Shown: one piece after another, positions 17,414 through 25,540 of the stretch
How positions within the stretch are numbered: the stretch's first letter is position 1
Layout of the letters: every line of letters begins with the position of its first letter
Origin: Shimia_B sp039815465
GTDB taxonomy: Bacteria > Pseudomonadota > Alphaproteobacteria > Rhodobacterales > Rhodobacteraceae
DNA length: 64,000 nucleotides
Assembly: GCA_039815465.1 (NCBI GenBank)
Contig: JBCBZG010000002.1
Location: 62,001-126,000, forward strand
Direction of reading: 5' to 3'
Made by a program: the position numbers and the translations under genes
Notes under the pieces: model-generated
The model's database searches: none
What the model saw: the letters and a program-made list of their open reading frames with translations, nothing else
What the model was told of the DNA's origin: nothing

Positions 17414-18682
17414 ATGCGTTATATGATCTCTTACGATCTGATGGAATCAGCGCGCAATACAAGCGAATGGATGGGGGCGACAGCCAAGGCCATGGGGTCC
17501 TACCCGGCGATGGCACTGGTGCCCAACCCGATGTTTCAGTGGATGTCGGCCTGGGGCGAGGTCACGGAACGCACGTTTGCGCGCATGGTCGCAAAGCCGG
17601 ACTGGGGGCTCGAAAGCATCTCCATGGCCGATGGCTGCGATCACCTGATTTCGATTGAAACGGTGGTGGAGCGCCCCTTTGGCGATCTGATCCACTTTAA
17701 GGTGCAGGGCCGCAAGCCGCTGAAGCGCCGCGTGCTGCTCGTCGCGCCAATGTCGGGCCACTACGCGACCTTGCTGCGCAAAACGGTGGTGAGCCTTTTG
17801 CCCGATTGCGAGGTCTACATCACCGATTGGCATAACGCGCGCGACATCCCTGTGAGCTGCGGCAAATTCGATGTCGAAGACTACACGCTCTACCTTGTCG
17901 ATTTCATGAAGGCGTTGGGCCACGACACCCATGTCATCGCCGTCTGCCAGCCCGCGCCGCTCGCGCTGGCTGCAACCGCCTACCTGGCGGAGGACGACCC
18001 AAAGGCGCAGCCCGCGACGCTGACGCTGATCGGCGGGCCCATCGACCCCGATGCCGCTGCAACCGAGGTGACCGATTTCGGGCGCCGCGTCACCATGGGC
18101 CAGCTAGAGGAGACGATGATCCAGCGGGTCGGGTTCAAATATGCGGGCGTGGGCCGCAAAGTGTATCCCGGGCTCCTGCAGCTCGCGTCGTTCATGTCGA
18201 TGAACGCGCAGACGCACTCCAAAAGCTTCTACGACCAGATCCTGCGCACCGCGAGCGGCGAGGCATCGGACCACGACAAGCACAACACGTTCTACGACGA
18301 ATACCTCGCCGTGATGGACATGACGGCGGAGTTTTACCTGTCGACCGTGCAACGCGTGTTCAAAGGCCGCGACATCGCGCGCAATGACTTCGTCGTGGCG
18401 GGCAAGCATGTCGATATCTCGAAAATCACCGACGTGGCCGTTAAGATTGTGGAGGGGGAGGATGACGATATCTCCGCCCCTGGCCAGTGCTTGGCGGCGC
18501 TCGATCTGCTGACGGGCTTGGCGCCCGACAAAAAGGCCGCCCATTTGGAGCCTGGCGCCGGTCACTACGGGATTTTCGCGGGCAAAAGCTGGCGCAACAA
18601 TATCCGGCCCTTGGTGCTCGATTTCATCGACCAGAACGCGCGCAAGAAGCCGGTCAAAGCAGCGAATGTGAACGCGGCTTAG
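17414..18682 (+). CDS. phaZ: Intracellular PHA depolymerase
   Basis: Hydrolyses stored PHA to hydroxy acids. The 422 residues match the Ralstonia-type intracellular depolymerases (PHB_depo, C-terminal PHB_depo_C). The N-terminus is MISYDLMESARNTSEWMGA, and the nucleophile is Cys178 in VIAVCQPAPLAL. Asp and His candidates lie in VEGEDDDISAPGQC and EPGAGHYGIFAG. No signal peptide is present, as expected. The divergent arrangement with phaC puts synthesis and mobilisation under one regulatory region. Confidence 0.95.
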   Translation: MRYMISYDLMESARNTSEWMGATAKAMGSYPAMALVPNPMFQWMSAWGEVTERTFARMVAKPDWGLESISMADGCDHLISIETVVERPFGDLIHFKVQGRKPLKRRVLLVAPMSGHYATLLRKTVVSLLPDCEVYITDWHNARDIPVSCGKFDVEDYTLYLVDFMKALGHDTHVIAVCQPAPLALAATAYLAEDDPKAQPATLTLIGGPIDPDAAATEVTDFGRRVTMGQLEETMIQRVGFKYAGVGRKVYPGLLQLASFMSMNAQTHSKSFYDQILRTASGEASDHDKHNTFYDEYLAVMDMTAEFYLSTVQRVFKGRDIARNDFVVAGKHVDISKITDVAVKIVEGEDDDISAPGQCLAALDLLTGLAPDKKAAHLEPGAGHYGIFAGKSWRNNIRPLVLDFIDQNARKKPVKAANVNAA

Positions 18683-18707
18683 GGCCAAACCGATAAGTTG
18701 ACCCAGT

Positions 18708-18805
18708 GAGCTATAGCGCCGGTCCGAGGGGTGGCGTTCGCGCCGCCCCGTGGGGGCGGAACGGCGCGGCCCGACGTTGCCGTCGGGCGAGTACTTTGGG
18801 GCTAA
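18708..18805 (+). repeat. Convergent-junction structured repeat, copy 2
   Basis: Full-length copy between phaZ and the alpha/beta hydrolase gene. The inner hairpin is CCGCCCC / GGGGCGG and the second hairpin GCCCGACG / CGTCGGGC. The outer stem carries one mismatch, because GCCGGTCCG faces CGGAACGGC. Confidence 0.85.
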
Positions 18806-18835
18806 GTGGTTTACCTCATTTGGCGACGCGCGACG

Positions 18836-19534
18836 CTAAACGCCCCACCGCAACCACTCCTTAATCTGCCGCGTCACCTCATGCGGCTGCTCCAGCGTGG
18901 GCAGATGCCCAGCGCCCGCCACAATGCTGAGCCCCGCATTCGGGATCAGTTCCGCCATGAACCGGTGCCGGTCTGGCGAACACAGCGTGTCATGCTCCCC
19001 GCACATCACCAAAGTCGGCACCTTGAGCTTGCGGAGCGTCGCCTGCTGGTCACGGCGGCGTTGCAGCGCCCGGGATTGGTGCACAAAGACCTCTGGCCCC
19101 AGGGCTTCGGCCATGTCCATACAGAGCTGCAGTATCTCTGCCTTGTATGGCCCGGGCGCCAGGTATTGCGGCTTCATCTCGTCGCGCATGACGTCAGCGA
19201 GCCGCCCGGCGCGCACCTTCACGATCTGCGGCTCCCGCGCTGTTGACCGCTCCGGGCTCTCAGCGATGGGATTGGTGTCGAGCAGCGCGAGCCGCGTGAT
19301 CCGGTCTGGCGCGCGGCGACACATCTCCATCGCCACGATCCCGCCCATGGACAACCCCGCCAACGCAAACCGCGCGGGCGCCGCGGACAGGATGGTCGAG
19401 GCGATCTCCTCAATCCGCTCGCCGAGCATGGGCGCGACCATGACGGCACGCTCCCGGCTGAGCGCATCGAGCTGATGCGCAAACAGGCGCGCGTCGCACA
19501 TCATGCCGGGCAGGAAGACGACCGGCTCAGTCAC
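18836..19534 (-). CDS. Alpha/beta-fold hydrolase
   Basis: A 232-residue alpha/beta hydrolase. The N-terminal VVFLPGMMCDARLFAHQL contains the usual first strand and oxyanion residues. The nucleophile elbow is LAGLSMGGIVAMEM and the C-terminal His is in VAGAGHLPTLEQP. It is similar in layout to the esterase/2-hydroxymuconate-hydrolase-type group. It is the last gene of the minus-strand operon, beginning 16 bases after the MetE-like gene stop. The substrate is unknown, but in a catabolic operon it may cleave an ester or C-C bond made by earlier steps. Confidence 0.82.
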   Translation of the reverse strand: MTEPVVFLPGMMCDARLFAHQLDALSRERAVMVAPMLGERIEEIASTILSAAPARFALAGLSMGGIVAMEMCRRAPDRITRLALLDTNPIAESPERSTAREPQIVKVRAGRLADVMRDEMKPQYLAPGPYKAEILQLCMDMAEALGPEVFVHQSRALQRRRDQQATLRKLKVPTLVMCGEHDTLCSPDRHRFMAELIPNAGLSIVAGAGHLPTLEQPHEVTRQIKEWLRWGV

Positions 19535-19549
19535 GCGCGCGCCCCTCGC

Positions 19550-20677
19550 TCACAACCGCGACGCGGCGAGTGCTGTGCCCTCGGCGAGCGAGGCAAGCTT
19601 GGCGTAAGCGATATCGGGGTCAACGGCGCCATAGCCCGCAAAGGTGCCAAAGCCACAGTCGGAGCCTGCAATCACACGGTCCGCACCCACAATGCCCGTG
19701 AATTTCATCACGCGTTCGGCCACAAGTTCCGGATGCTCCACAAAGTTTGTGGTGGAATCGACGACGCCCGGCACTAGCACCTTGTCCTCAGGGACTTCGC
19801 TCGCGCGGTCGCGAAAGACGGTCCACTCATGGGCGTGGCGCGGGTTCGACGTCTCAAACAAAAGCTGCGCGGCATTCACGGACATGAAGGTCGAAAACAC
19901 CTTGGCCATGTCGATGTCGCAGATATGCGGGCCCTCGTAATTGCCCCAGCAGATATGGATGCGCACCCGCGACGGATCGATGCCGTCGAGCGCGTGGTTC
20001 AACGCCTCCACATGCATCGCGGCGATTTTCAGGAATTCCTCGTCGCTCAGATCGGCAAAGAGCATGTGCCGCGACAGCGCGAGGTCCGGGCAGTCAAGCT
20101 GGAGGTAGAGCCCGCTATCCACGATGGTGCGATATTCCTCGCGCATCGCGTCCGCGAGCGCGCCCAGATAGGCCTCCCGCGTGGGGTAGAAGTCGTTTTG
20201 GAGGAAGAGAGAGATCACGCCGGGAGATGCGGCGTTCATGAACCCCTCGGCCGCGCCATGGGCCTCCATCCCGGCCTTCAGGTTCGCGATATCGGTCAAA
20301 AGCTCGCCTTGGCCCTTCGACGTCACCTCACCTACACACATCGGTCGCGCATAGGTGGGGGTGCCGCCATCGTCTGCAAGCCGCTTCAGGAACCCGGGAA
20401 ACTGCTTCAGGTCGGCGGGCGCGTTGCGGGGGCTATCGCCTGCAAAGCCCGTGTAGCGATCTTTGACATAAGTGGCGTAGCTGATCTTGGAGGTCTCACC
20501 GTCGCTCACGATGCCCACGCCCGCGTCCACCTGGCGGCGCACAGTCTCCGCGCAGGCGGCGGTCATGGTGGCGTCGAACGTGGCCTGGTCGTAGTCCTGC
20601 CCGTTCTCCCGCGCAAAGATCAGATCGACGACCTCTTGCGTGCGGGGCAAGCTGCCCACATGGGTTGTTTTGATCAT
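19550..20677 (-). CDS. Cobalamin-independent methionine-synthase (MetE C-domain) family protein
   Basis: A 375-residue single (beta/alpha)8 barrel of the MetE C-terminal/UROD superfamily. It starts with THVGSLPRT, and all four zinc ligands of MetE have counterparts: His241 and Cys243 (RIHICWGN), Glu275 (LLFETSN) and Cys341 (AGSDCGFG). It lacks the N-terminal folate-binding half of full MetE. Such short members probably act as methyltransferases on non-standard donors or acceptors. Position inside a LacI-regulated operon suggests demethylation or methyl transfer from the catabolised substrate, not methionine synthesis. Confidence 0.82.
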   Translation of the reverse strand: MIKTTHVGSLPRTQEVVDLIFARENGQDYDQATFDATMTAACAETVRRQVDAGVGIVSDGETSKISYATYVKDRYTGFAGDSPRNAPADLKQFPGFLKRLADDGGTPTYARPMCVGEVTSKGQGELLTDIANLKAGMEAHGAAEGFMNAASPGVISLFLQNDFYPTREAYLGALADAMREEYRTIVDSGLYLQLDCPDLALSRHMLFADLSDEEFLKIAAMHVEALNHALDGIDPSRVRIHICWGNYEGPHICDIDMAKVFSTFMSVNAAQLLFETSNPRHAHEWTVFRDRASEVPEDKVLVPGVVDSTTNFVEHPELVAERVMKFTGIVGADRVIAGSDCGFGTFAGYGAVDPDIAYAKLASLAEGTALAASRL

Positions 20678-20707
20678 TGTTGGTCTCCCTTGTCGTGTCG
20701 TGCGGGC

Positions 20708-21655
20708 TCAGCCCAAAATTTGCGCCCAGATAGCAAGCTCGTCGTAGCAAACCCATTCGCGGCGCAGGCCCCAGGGTCCGAATTCGGCGTGGCTGATGGC
20801 CATGATGTGAACGCGTTTGCCGGTCGGGCGGCCAAAGGCGCCCCAGCCGTCATGGGTGCCGTCGAGGCTCCAACGGACGGCGGCGCGGGGTGGCATCATC
20901 GTGTCCTCGCGGCCAATCACATGGTCTACCTTGAACGTGGCCGATGGGAAGGCCGACCGCAGCCCCAGCCAAAACGCGTCCGCGTCGCTTGGCCCGTGAC
21001 CGCTCACCCCGCCGGGGTATTCCAGGCTACACGCCCGGTCCCATTCGCGCGGGATGACGGCGAAATCGGCGTCCATGATCGCGCCGAGGACATCCGCATA
21101 GCGCGCGCCCCATTCATTGTCATTGCCGCGACCAGGGTACGGCCCCTCGATATTGTCCTCGGGCCGGAAAACACCGTAGGGGCGGCCCGCCTCCATCTCG
21201 CTTCGCACCCACTCCTCAGGCGTGTGGCCCAGCTGGCGCACGATGGCCCCGTTGTCGCGCACGAGCCATTCATCGCTGATCATATTGTCCTTGGCATAAC
21301 AATCCGCGATGCCGCGATAGACGACCGTCGCCCCCGTTCCCGGCCCAAACTTCCCACCCGCATGGGTCGCGCGGGTGTAGAGCCGGTGCGACGACAGCAT
21401 CCCATCCTCAGGCGTGCCCGACCAAATCACATCCTCGCCCAAGAGCACGCGGTCGGGAAACTCCGTCAGCGTCTCGATCGTGTTCTGGGTCATCCCGGGC
21501 TCACCTGTGGCAATCCCCGCGGGCACACGCACGACGACGTCGGGATGGTAGTAGTCCTTCATACTCGCGCCCAGCCCGCGATCCTCCCAAATCTCCTTGG
21601 TGATCTTGAGGATGTAGTCAGGGAAGTCTGTGAACTCGTTCGAAAAGCCGCGCAT
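20708..21655 (-). CDS. Tandem NTF2/SnoaL-like domain protein (first)
   Basis: A 315-residue cytosolic protein with two apparent SnoaL/NTF2-like halves. The first has MKDYYHPDVVVRVP near residue 32; the second begins with a helical segment about ADVLGAIMDADF and includes HVIGREDTMMPPRAAVRWSLDGTHDG. SnoaL-type folds act as ester cyclases, isomerases or dehydratases, but no catalytic set can be assigned. The start overlaps the LacI stop by one base. A second, different tandem-NTF2 protein is encoded at 24458 in the same operon, so the two may act together. Confidence 0.72.
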   Translation of the reverse strand: MRGFSNEFTDFPDYILKITKEIWEDRGLGASMKDYYHPDVVVRVPAGIATGEPGMTQNTIETLTEFPDRVLLGEDVIWSGTPEDGMLSSHRLYTRATHAGGKFGPGTGATVVYRGIADCYAKDNMISDEWLVRDNGAIVRQLGHTPEEWVRSEMEAGRPYGVFRPEDNIEGPYPGRGNDNEWGARYADVLGAIMDADFAVIPREWDRACSLEYPGGVSGHGPSDADAFWLGLRSAFPSATFKVDHVIGREDTMMPPRAAVRWSLDGTHDGWGAFGRPTGKRVHIMAISHAEFGPWGLRREWVCYDELAIWAQILG

Positions 21656-22644
21656 TATCTCTCCTTCCGGGAGGAGCCGCGCTTGATGAGCTCCCCCTCG
21701 ATTTCCACCCGCTCCGGGGCCGCGTCGTCCCCGATAAGCGCCATCATCCGCGACACCGCCGCCGCCACCATTTGCCCCGTGGGCTGGCGCCACGTCGTTA
21801 AGTCGTAGCTGGGCCAAGCCGCCATGGGCACGTCATCGAACCCTACGACGGAGATATCTTCGCCTAGCCGCATCCCGCGTTCATGGCGCAGAGCATCCAC
21901 GACGCCAAAGGCCATGTGATCATTGCCCACGAAAATCGCGTCCACACCGTGATCATCCACCAGCGTCTTCGCCGCCTCCGCCGCCTTCGCGCGGTTGTAA
22001 TCGCCGGGCAAGGTCACGGGCGCAATCCCATGGGCCTCCAGCCCCGCGGCGAAACCCGCCTCCCGGTCCAGACCCGTGAGCGAGCCCTGCCAGCCCGCGA
22101 TATGGCCAATCCGGCGATGCCCACCGGCCACCAGATGCTCCGCAATATGGCGCGCCGCGGACCGGTTGGCGCAAGTCACCTGCGTCAGCCCCTCGCTGTC
22201 CTGGCCCCGGTTGAACAGGACTACCGGAATGCCAGCCCCCCGGCATCGGTCAATCAGACTATCCGACAGCGCCACAGAGGCCGCGATGATGCCATCCACC
22301 TGATAATCGAGCAGCTCATCGACCACCCGATCCACGTCCGACGTCCAGGAGGCCATGAAGATCAGCGTGTGATACCCCTCGGCCTGGAGCGCCTTCGACA
22401 TCCGTTCCAACGCGTCCGGGTAGAACGGGTTTTCGAGATAGGCCACCACGAGCCCAATGATCCGCGACTGCCCGGTGATGAGCGACCGGGCCAGCACATT
22501 GGGCCGATACCCCAGCTCTTCGGCCGCTTTTCGCACCTTTTCCGCCGTCCGCCGCGATGCCGACGCGCCGGAAAAGACGCGGGACACCGCCGACTGGCTC
22601 ACGCCCGCGCGCTTTGCAACGTCGGAGGAGGTGACCTTACTCAT
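21655..22644 (-). CDS. LacI-family transcriptional regulator
   Basis: A 329-residue LacI/GalR regulator. The N-terminal helix-turn-helix is VTSSDVAKRAGVSQSAVSRVFSG with the hinge helix ELGYRPNVLARSL, followed by the periplasmic-binding-like effector domain (IIGLVVAYLENPFYPD, VVGFDDVPMAAWPSYDLTT). It is encoded within the operon and overlaps its neighbours by 1-4 bases, consistent with autoregulated, substrate-induced control. Its probable operator is the 20-bp palindrome at 26930 upstream of the HisD-like gene. The effector is unknown. Confidence 0.93.
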   Translation of the reverse strand: MSKVTSSDVAKRAGVSQSAVSRVFSGASASRRTAEKVRKAAEELGYRPNVLARSLITGQSRIIGLVVAYLENPFYPDALERMSKALQAEGYHTLIFMASWTSDVDRVVDELLDYQVDGIIAASVALSDSLIDRCRGAGIPVVLFNRGQDSEGLTQVTCANRSAARHIAEHLVAGGHRRIGHIAGWQGSLTGLDREAGFAAGLEAHGIAPVTLPGDYNRAKAAEAAKTLVDDHGVDAIFVGNDHMAFGVVDALRHERGMRLGEDISVVGFDDVPMAAWPSYDLTTWRQPTGQMVAAAVSRMMALIGDDAAPERVEIEGELIKRGSSRKER

Positions 22645-23387
22645 CCCGCGGTCCAGCCTCCGTCGACAAGGATCGAAGTGCCCGTAACGAGCCCCGCCGC
22701 GTCGGAGGCGAGGAACTGTACCGCGCCCATGATGTCTTCGACTTCGCCCACGCGGCCAAGCTTGATCTTTTCCTCGATCCACTTGACCCGCTCAGGGTTC
22801 GAAAACGTCTGCTCTGTGAGCGGCGTGCGGATAAAGGTCGGGCAGATCGTGTTCACGCGAATGCCCCGCGGCCCCAGGTCGATGGCCATGGATTTGGTCA
22901 TCCCCTCTAGCGCGTGTTTTGTCGCCGCATAGACGCTGCGGTCGATGCCGCCCACATGCCCCATCTGGCTGCTGATCTGAATGATGGACCCACCTCGCGG
23001 CATCCCCCGCGCCACCGCCTGCGCAACAAAGAACGCCGCACGGATGTTGATGCCGGTGACGGCATCGAAATCATCCTCGGTCACGTCCAAAGTCGTCGCA
23101 TGACGCGCAAGCCCAGCGGAATTGCAGAGCACATCGAACGGTTCCGCACAGGCGGCCTCCACCGCCGCGCGGTCGGTGATGTCGAGCGCGATGCCCTCTG
23201 CCGACATGCCCGCCGCGTTGATCGCTTCCGCTGCTTCGGCCACCTGATCGGCAGACCGGGCGGCGATCACAACATGCGCGCCCGCCTCCGCCAGAGCCAC
23301 AGCGCAGCCCAGCCCGATCCCACGCGATCCACCGGGAACAAGGGCGCGCTTTCCATCTAGCCGGAAGGACGGGGTTTTAGGCAGCAT
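22641..23387 (-). CDS. Short-chain dehydrogenase/reductase
   Basis: A 248-residue classical SDR. It has the cofactor motif PGGSRGIGLG, with Pro-Gly-Gly replacing the usual Thr-Gly-Gly, then NSAGLA, catalytic Ser in IQISSQMG, YAATKHALEG (Tyr-x3-Lys) and LVDGGWTAG at the C-terminus. It likely oxidises or reduces a hydroxyl group of the operon substrate. Two ATGs are adjacent (23390 and 23387); the second is preferred because AGGAGG lies five bases upstream of it. Its stop overlaps the LacI start by four bases. Confidence 0.88.
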   Translation of the reverse strand: MLPKTPSFRLDGKRALVPGGSRGIGLGCAVALAEAGAHVVIAARSADQVAEAAEAINAAGMSAEGIALDITDRAAVEAACAEPFDVLCNSAGLARHATTLDVTEDDFDAVTGINIRAAFFVAQAVARGMPRGGSIIQISSQMGHVGGIDRSVYAATKHALEGMTKSMAIDLGPRGIRVNTICPTFIRTPLTEQTFSNPERVKWIEEKIKLGRVGEVEDIMGAVQFLASDAAGLVTGTSILVDGGWTAG

Positions 23388-24039
23388 CATAGCCTCCTGG
23401 AATGTCGGGGTATTGGATCGCACGGAAGGCGGGGAAGTCGGCGTAGCGCGCGCGGCGCTCAGGGTCTGGGGTCAGGCCGGGCTTCCACAGCACTCCTTTA
23501 GGCGCGGCATAGCTCAGCATTCGGTGGGCCATATCCCCCTCCCGCCAGGTGATGTTGAAAGCCGCGTTCTTGGGGAAGAAGTAGACTTCTTGAAACTCCA
23601 GATGGTCCCAAAGCCACCACGCCAGATCGCGCCAGTCGCGCCCGCGCCGATACTGCGCCGCAAACCACGGGATGCCCACAGTCACGCAGGCCCCCATGCG
23701 CCCTTTCCCATCGCGGATGTCCCAGATGTGATGGGCATAATTCGCCTCGTTGCGCGCGCATTTCTGCGGCTTCACCTGCGTCGCACCGAAATGGTTCATC
23801 TCCGGGTTGCGGTAGCCGGAGCGGATATCGATCGGGCCAAAGGTTTCGACGAGCGGATCCAGACAGTGCCGCGCCAAAGCGCGCCCTGCGGCGAGCGCCA
23901 AATCAGGATCGTCGGGAAAGTTCTGAAGCTGATGAAAATTCGCAATCTCGGACGTCATGAAATTGCGCATCTCAAAATGGCGCGACAGCCGCTCCCGCCC
24001 CAGCGCCTCCAGGCTCACATATGATCGCGGCGCTCTCAT
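23377..24039 (-). CDS. Uncharacterised protein, distant resemblance to peptidase M15-like domains
   Basis: A 220-residue protein I do not recognise with confidence. The segment FGPIDIRSGYRNPEMNHFGA, followed later by NYAHHIWDIRD, is reminiscent of the SGYRS...N...G and SxHxxGxAxD patterns of M15-type peptidases, but the spacing and zinc ligands are not clearly kept. It is rich in Trp and Phe (DWRDLAWWLWDHLEF). It overlaps the VOC gene upstream by four bases and the SDR gene downstream by about 11 bases, so it is translationally coupled in the operon. Confidence 0.6.
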   Translation of the reverse strand: MRAPRSYVSLEALGRERLSRHFEMRNFMTSEIANFHQLQNFPDDPDLALAAGRALARHCLDPLVETFGPIDIRSGYRNPEMNHFGATQVKPQKCARNEANYAHHIWDIRDGKGRMGACVTVGIPWFAAQYRRGRDWRDLAWWLWDHLEFQEVYFFPKNAAFNITWREGDMAHRMLSYAAPKGVLWKPGLTPDPERRARYADFPAFRAIQYPDIPGGYDAA

Positions 24040-24461
24040 CCGTTCCAGTGGAAACTGCCGTCCTCGCGCGGGGGCGCGAAGGGGTTCCACGAAATCTCCC
24101 ACATGTGCCCGTCCGGATCCGCGATGAACGCCGAATGACCGCCCCAGAAGATGTCGTGCGGCGGTTGTACAATCCTGCCACCGGCCCCCTCTGCGGCTGT
24201 ACAAATCTGGGCAACCTCGTCCTTTTCGCGGACATTGTAGCCCAGCGTCATCGCCGCGGGCCCGAGCGTTGCGGGGTCGACCCCCATATCCTCGGCCAGC
24301 TTCTCCTTCGGATAAAGCCCAATCACTTGGCCCAGCAGTTGGAACACTGTGATCCCGTCATCGGTGTCGACCTGAACCCATCCCAACGCCTCGTAAAAGG
24401 CAGCCGCGCGCACCGCGTCGCTGGTGCCCAAAGTGATTAGCGAAACGCGCTGCTCCATCAT
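24036..24461 (-). CDS. VOC (glyoxalase/bleomycin-resistance) family protein
   Basis: A 141-residue vicinal oxygen chelate protein with two beta-alpha-beta3 halves: VSLITLGTSDAVRAAAFYEALGW opens the first, and GGHSAFIADPDGHMWEISWNPF closes the second, with the metal-type Glu in WEISW. Members include lyases, isomerases and dioxygenases; the specific reaction cannot be deduced. The start overlaps the upstream tandem-NTF2 gene stop (ATGA), and the end overlaps the next gene, so expression is coupled. Confidence 0.82.
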   Translation of the reverse strand: MMEQRVSLITLGTSDAVRAAAFYEALGWVQVDTDDGITVFQLLGQVIGLYPKEKLAEDMGVDPATLGPAAMTLGYNVREKDEVAQICTAAEGAGGRIVQPPHDIFWGGHSAFIADPDGHMWEISWNPFAPPREDGSFHWNG

Positions 24462-25435
24462 GCCTGAACCCTCGCAAATAAATCGACGCCCATCTGGGCA
24501 AAAAGGTGGGGCATGTCGACGAACACCCAGTTTTCCGTGAAGACATTGCCGCTGCGCAGCCAGAAATCTAGACCCGACACCTCGAGCGTCGCGCCCGTGG
24601 CCCCCACGCCGAGATAGGGCCCGCCATGGGTCGCTAAGACCCCGCGCGGGCCTGACGCAGCCAGCACGCGCCCATCCGCGAAGAGGCTGTCGAGATGCGC
24701 GACCTTGCGGTCGGGGAACGCGGTCAGCCAGGGCGCCTGGTGGCGCTCCTGAAACTCCGTCAGGCTCAGACAAGCTCCGATGCCGCCCGGCCCGTACCAC
24801 TTGATATTGGGGTGAAAGAACTGGTCCATACCCATGCTGGATAGATCGCTCTCGTCGAAGGCGTTTAGGCCGCCAAAGATGAACTGCCGCCCAAAGGCGA
24901 GCGTTTCGGCAGTCTCGCGTGGGTCGGCGCCCTCCACGATGCCATCATACCCCGTGGGCGCGGGGTAGACATGTTGCTCCCCCCGCGGTTTTGGCAGCAT
25001 GGGTCGGCCAACCAGGTCGCTCAGATCGGCAAAGTCCCAGATCGTTTGCGCCTGCACCACCTGGCCTGCTGCATCAAAGCGCAAGAACTCCCCCCACCGC
25101 AGCCGGATGTCGTGGCCCGCACAGGGGATGCCAAATAGATCGCCCAGCCCACGCCCTGTGTAGTAGCCCGTCCCGGCCACCCAATGCGTCCCGTCTTGGT
25201 CCGTTTCATGGGCCTCAGAGACGCCGCCGCAAAAGATATGCACCTGTCGCTTGAGCCCAGCCACAGCAGCGCTGAGCGGCGCAAAGAGACGCTCCGCGAT
25301 GTCACCACCCGCCACGCGGCCCACAGGCTCCGGCCCCTGCCAAAGGGCATCCGCCGGAATGGGCGCGTGCATGGGATCGCCGTCGAGTGCCTCCCAAAGC
25401 GTCCAAACCGCAGCTTTGTTGCGCGTGATGTCCAT
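24458..25435 (-). CDS. Tandem NTF2/SnoaL-like domain protein (second)
   Basis: A 325-residue protein with two NTF2-like halves. The first, to about residue 140, includes GHDIRLRWGEFLRFDAAGQVVQAQTIWDF; the second includes FDESDLSSMGMDQFFHPNIKWYGPGGIG and ends in a WVFVDMPHLFAQMGVDLFAR motif seen in ester-cyclase-like SnoaL proteins. It is distinct from the protein at 20708 but shares its two-domain plan. The 105-base gap before it holds a GC hairpin and a degenerate copy of the AGTATTTTTGG module. Confidence 0.75.
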   Translation of the reverse strand: MDITRNKAAVWTLWEALDGDPMHAPIPADALWQGPEPVGRVAGGDIAERLFAPLSAAVAGLKRQVHIFCGGVSEAHETDQDGTHWVAGTGYYTGRGLGDLFGIPCAGHDIRLRWGEFLRFDAAGQVVQAQTIWDFADLSDLVGRPMLPKPRGEQHVYPAPTGYDGIVEGADPRETAETLAFGRQFIFGGLNAFDESDLSSMGMDQFFHPNIKWYGPGGIGACLSLTEFQERHQAPWLTAFPDRKVAHLDSLFADGRVLAASGPRGVLATHGGPYLGVGATGATLEVSGLDFWLRSGNVFTENWVFVDMPHLFAQMGVDLFARVQA

Positions 25436-25506
25436 CGTTATCTTTCTCAAAATACCCCAAGCGGACCGGGGGACAGGGGCAGCGCCCCAATACGAGCGGA
25501 GCGAGG

Positions 25507-25535
25507 GGGTGGGTGGGCGGGCACCGCCCACCCAA
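25507..25535 (-). repeat. GC-rich hairpin between HisD-like and NTF2 genes
   Basis: GGTGGGTGGGCGG and CGCCCACCC form a strong hairpin in the 105-base operon gap. It has no T-run, so it more likely limits readthrough or protects mRNA ends than acts as a simple terminator. It is the upstream half of the hairpin-plus-motif module described in the findings. Confidence 0.6.
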
Positions 25536-25540
25536 CCACC

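Noticed and set aside
19829..21808. A 659-codon open frame on the plus strand
   Set aside because: It lies antisense to the MetE-C-like and first tandem-NTF2 genes, is His/Arg/Ala-rich and has no domain pattern.
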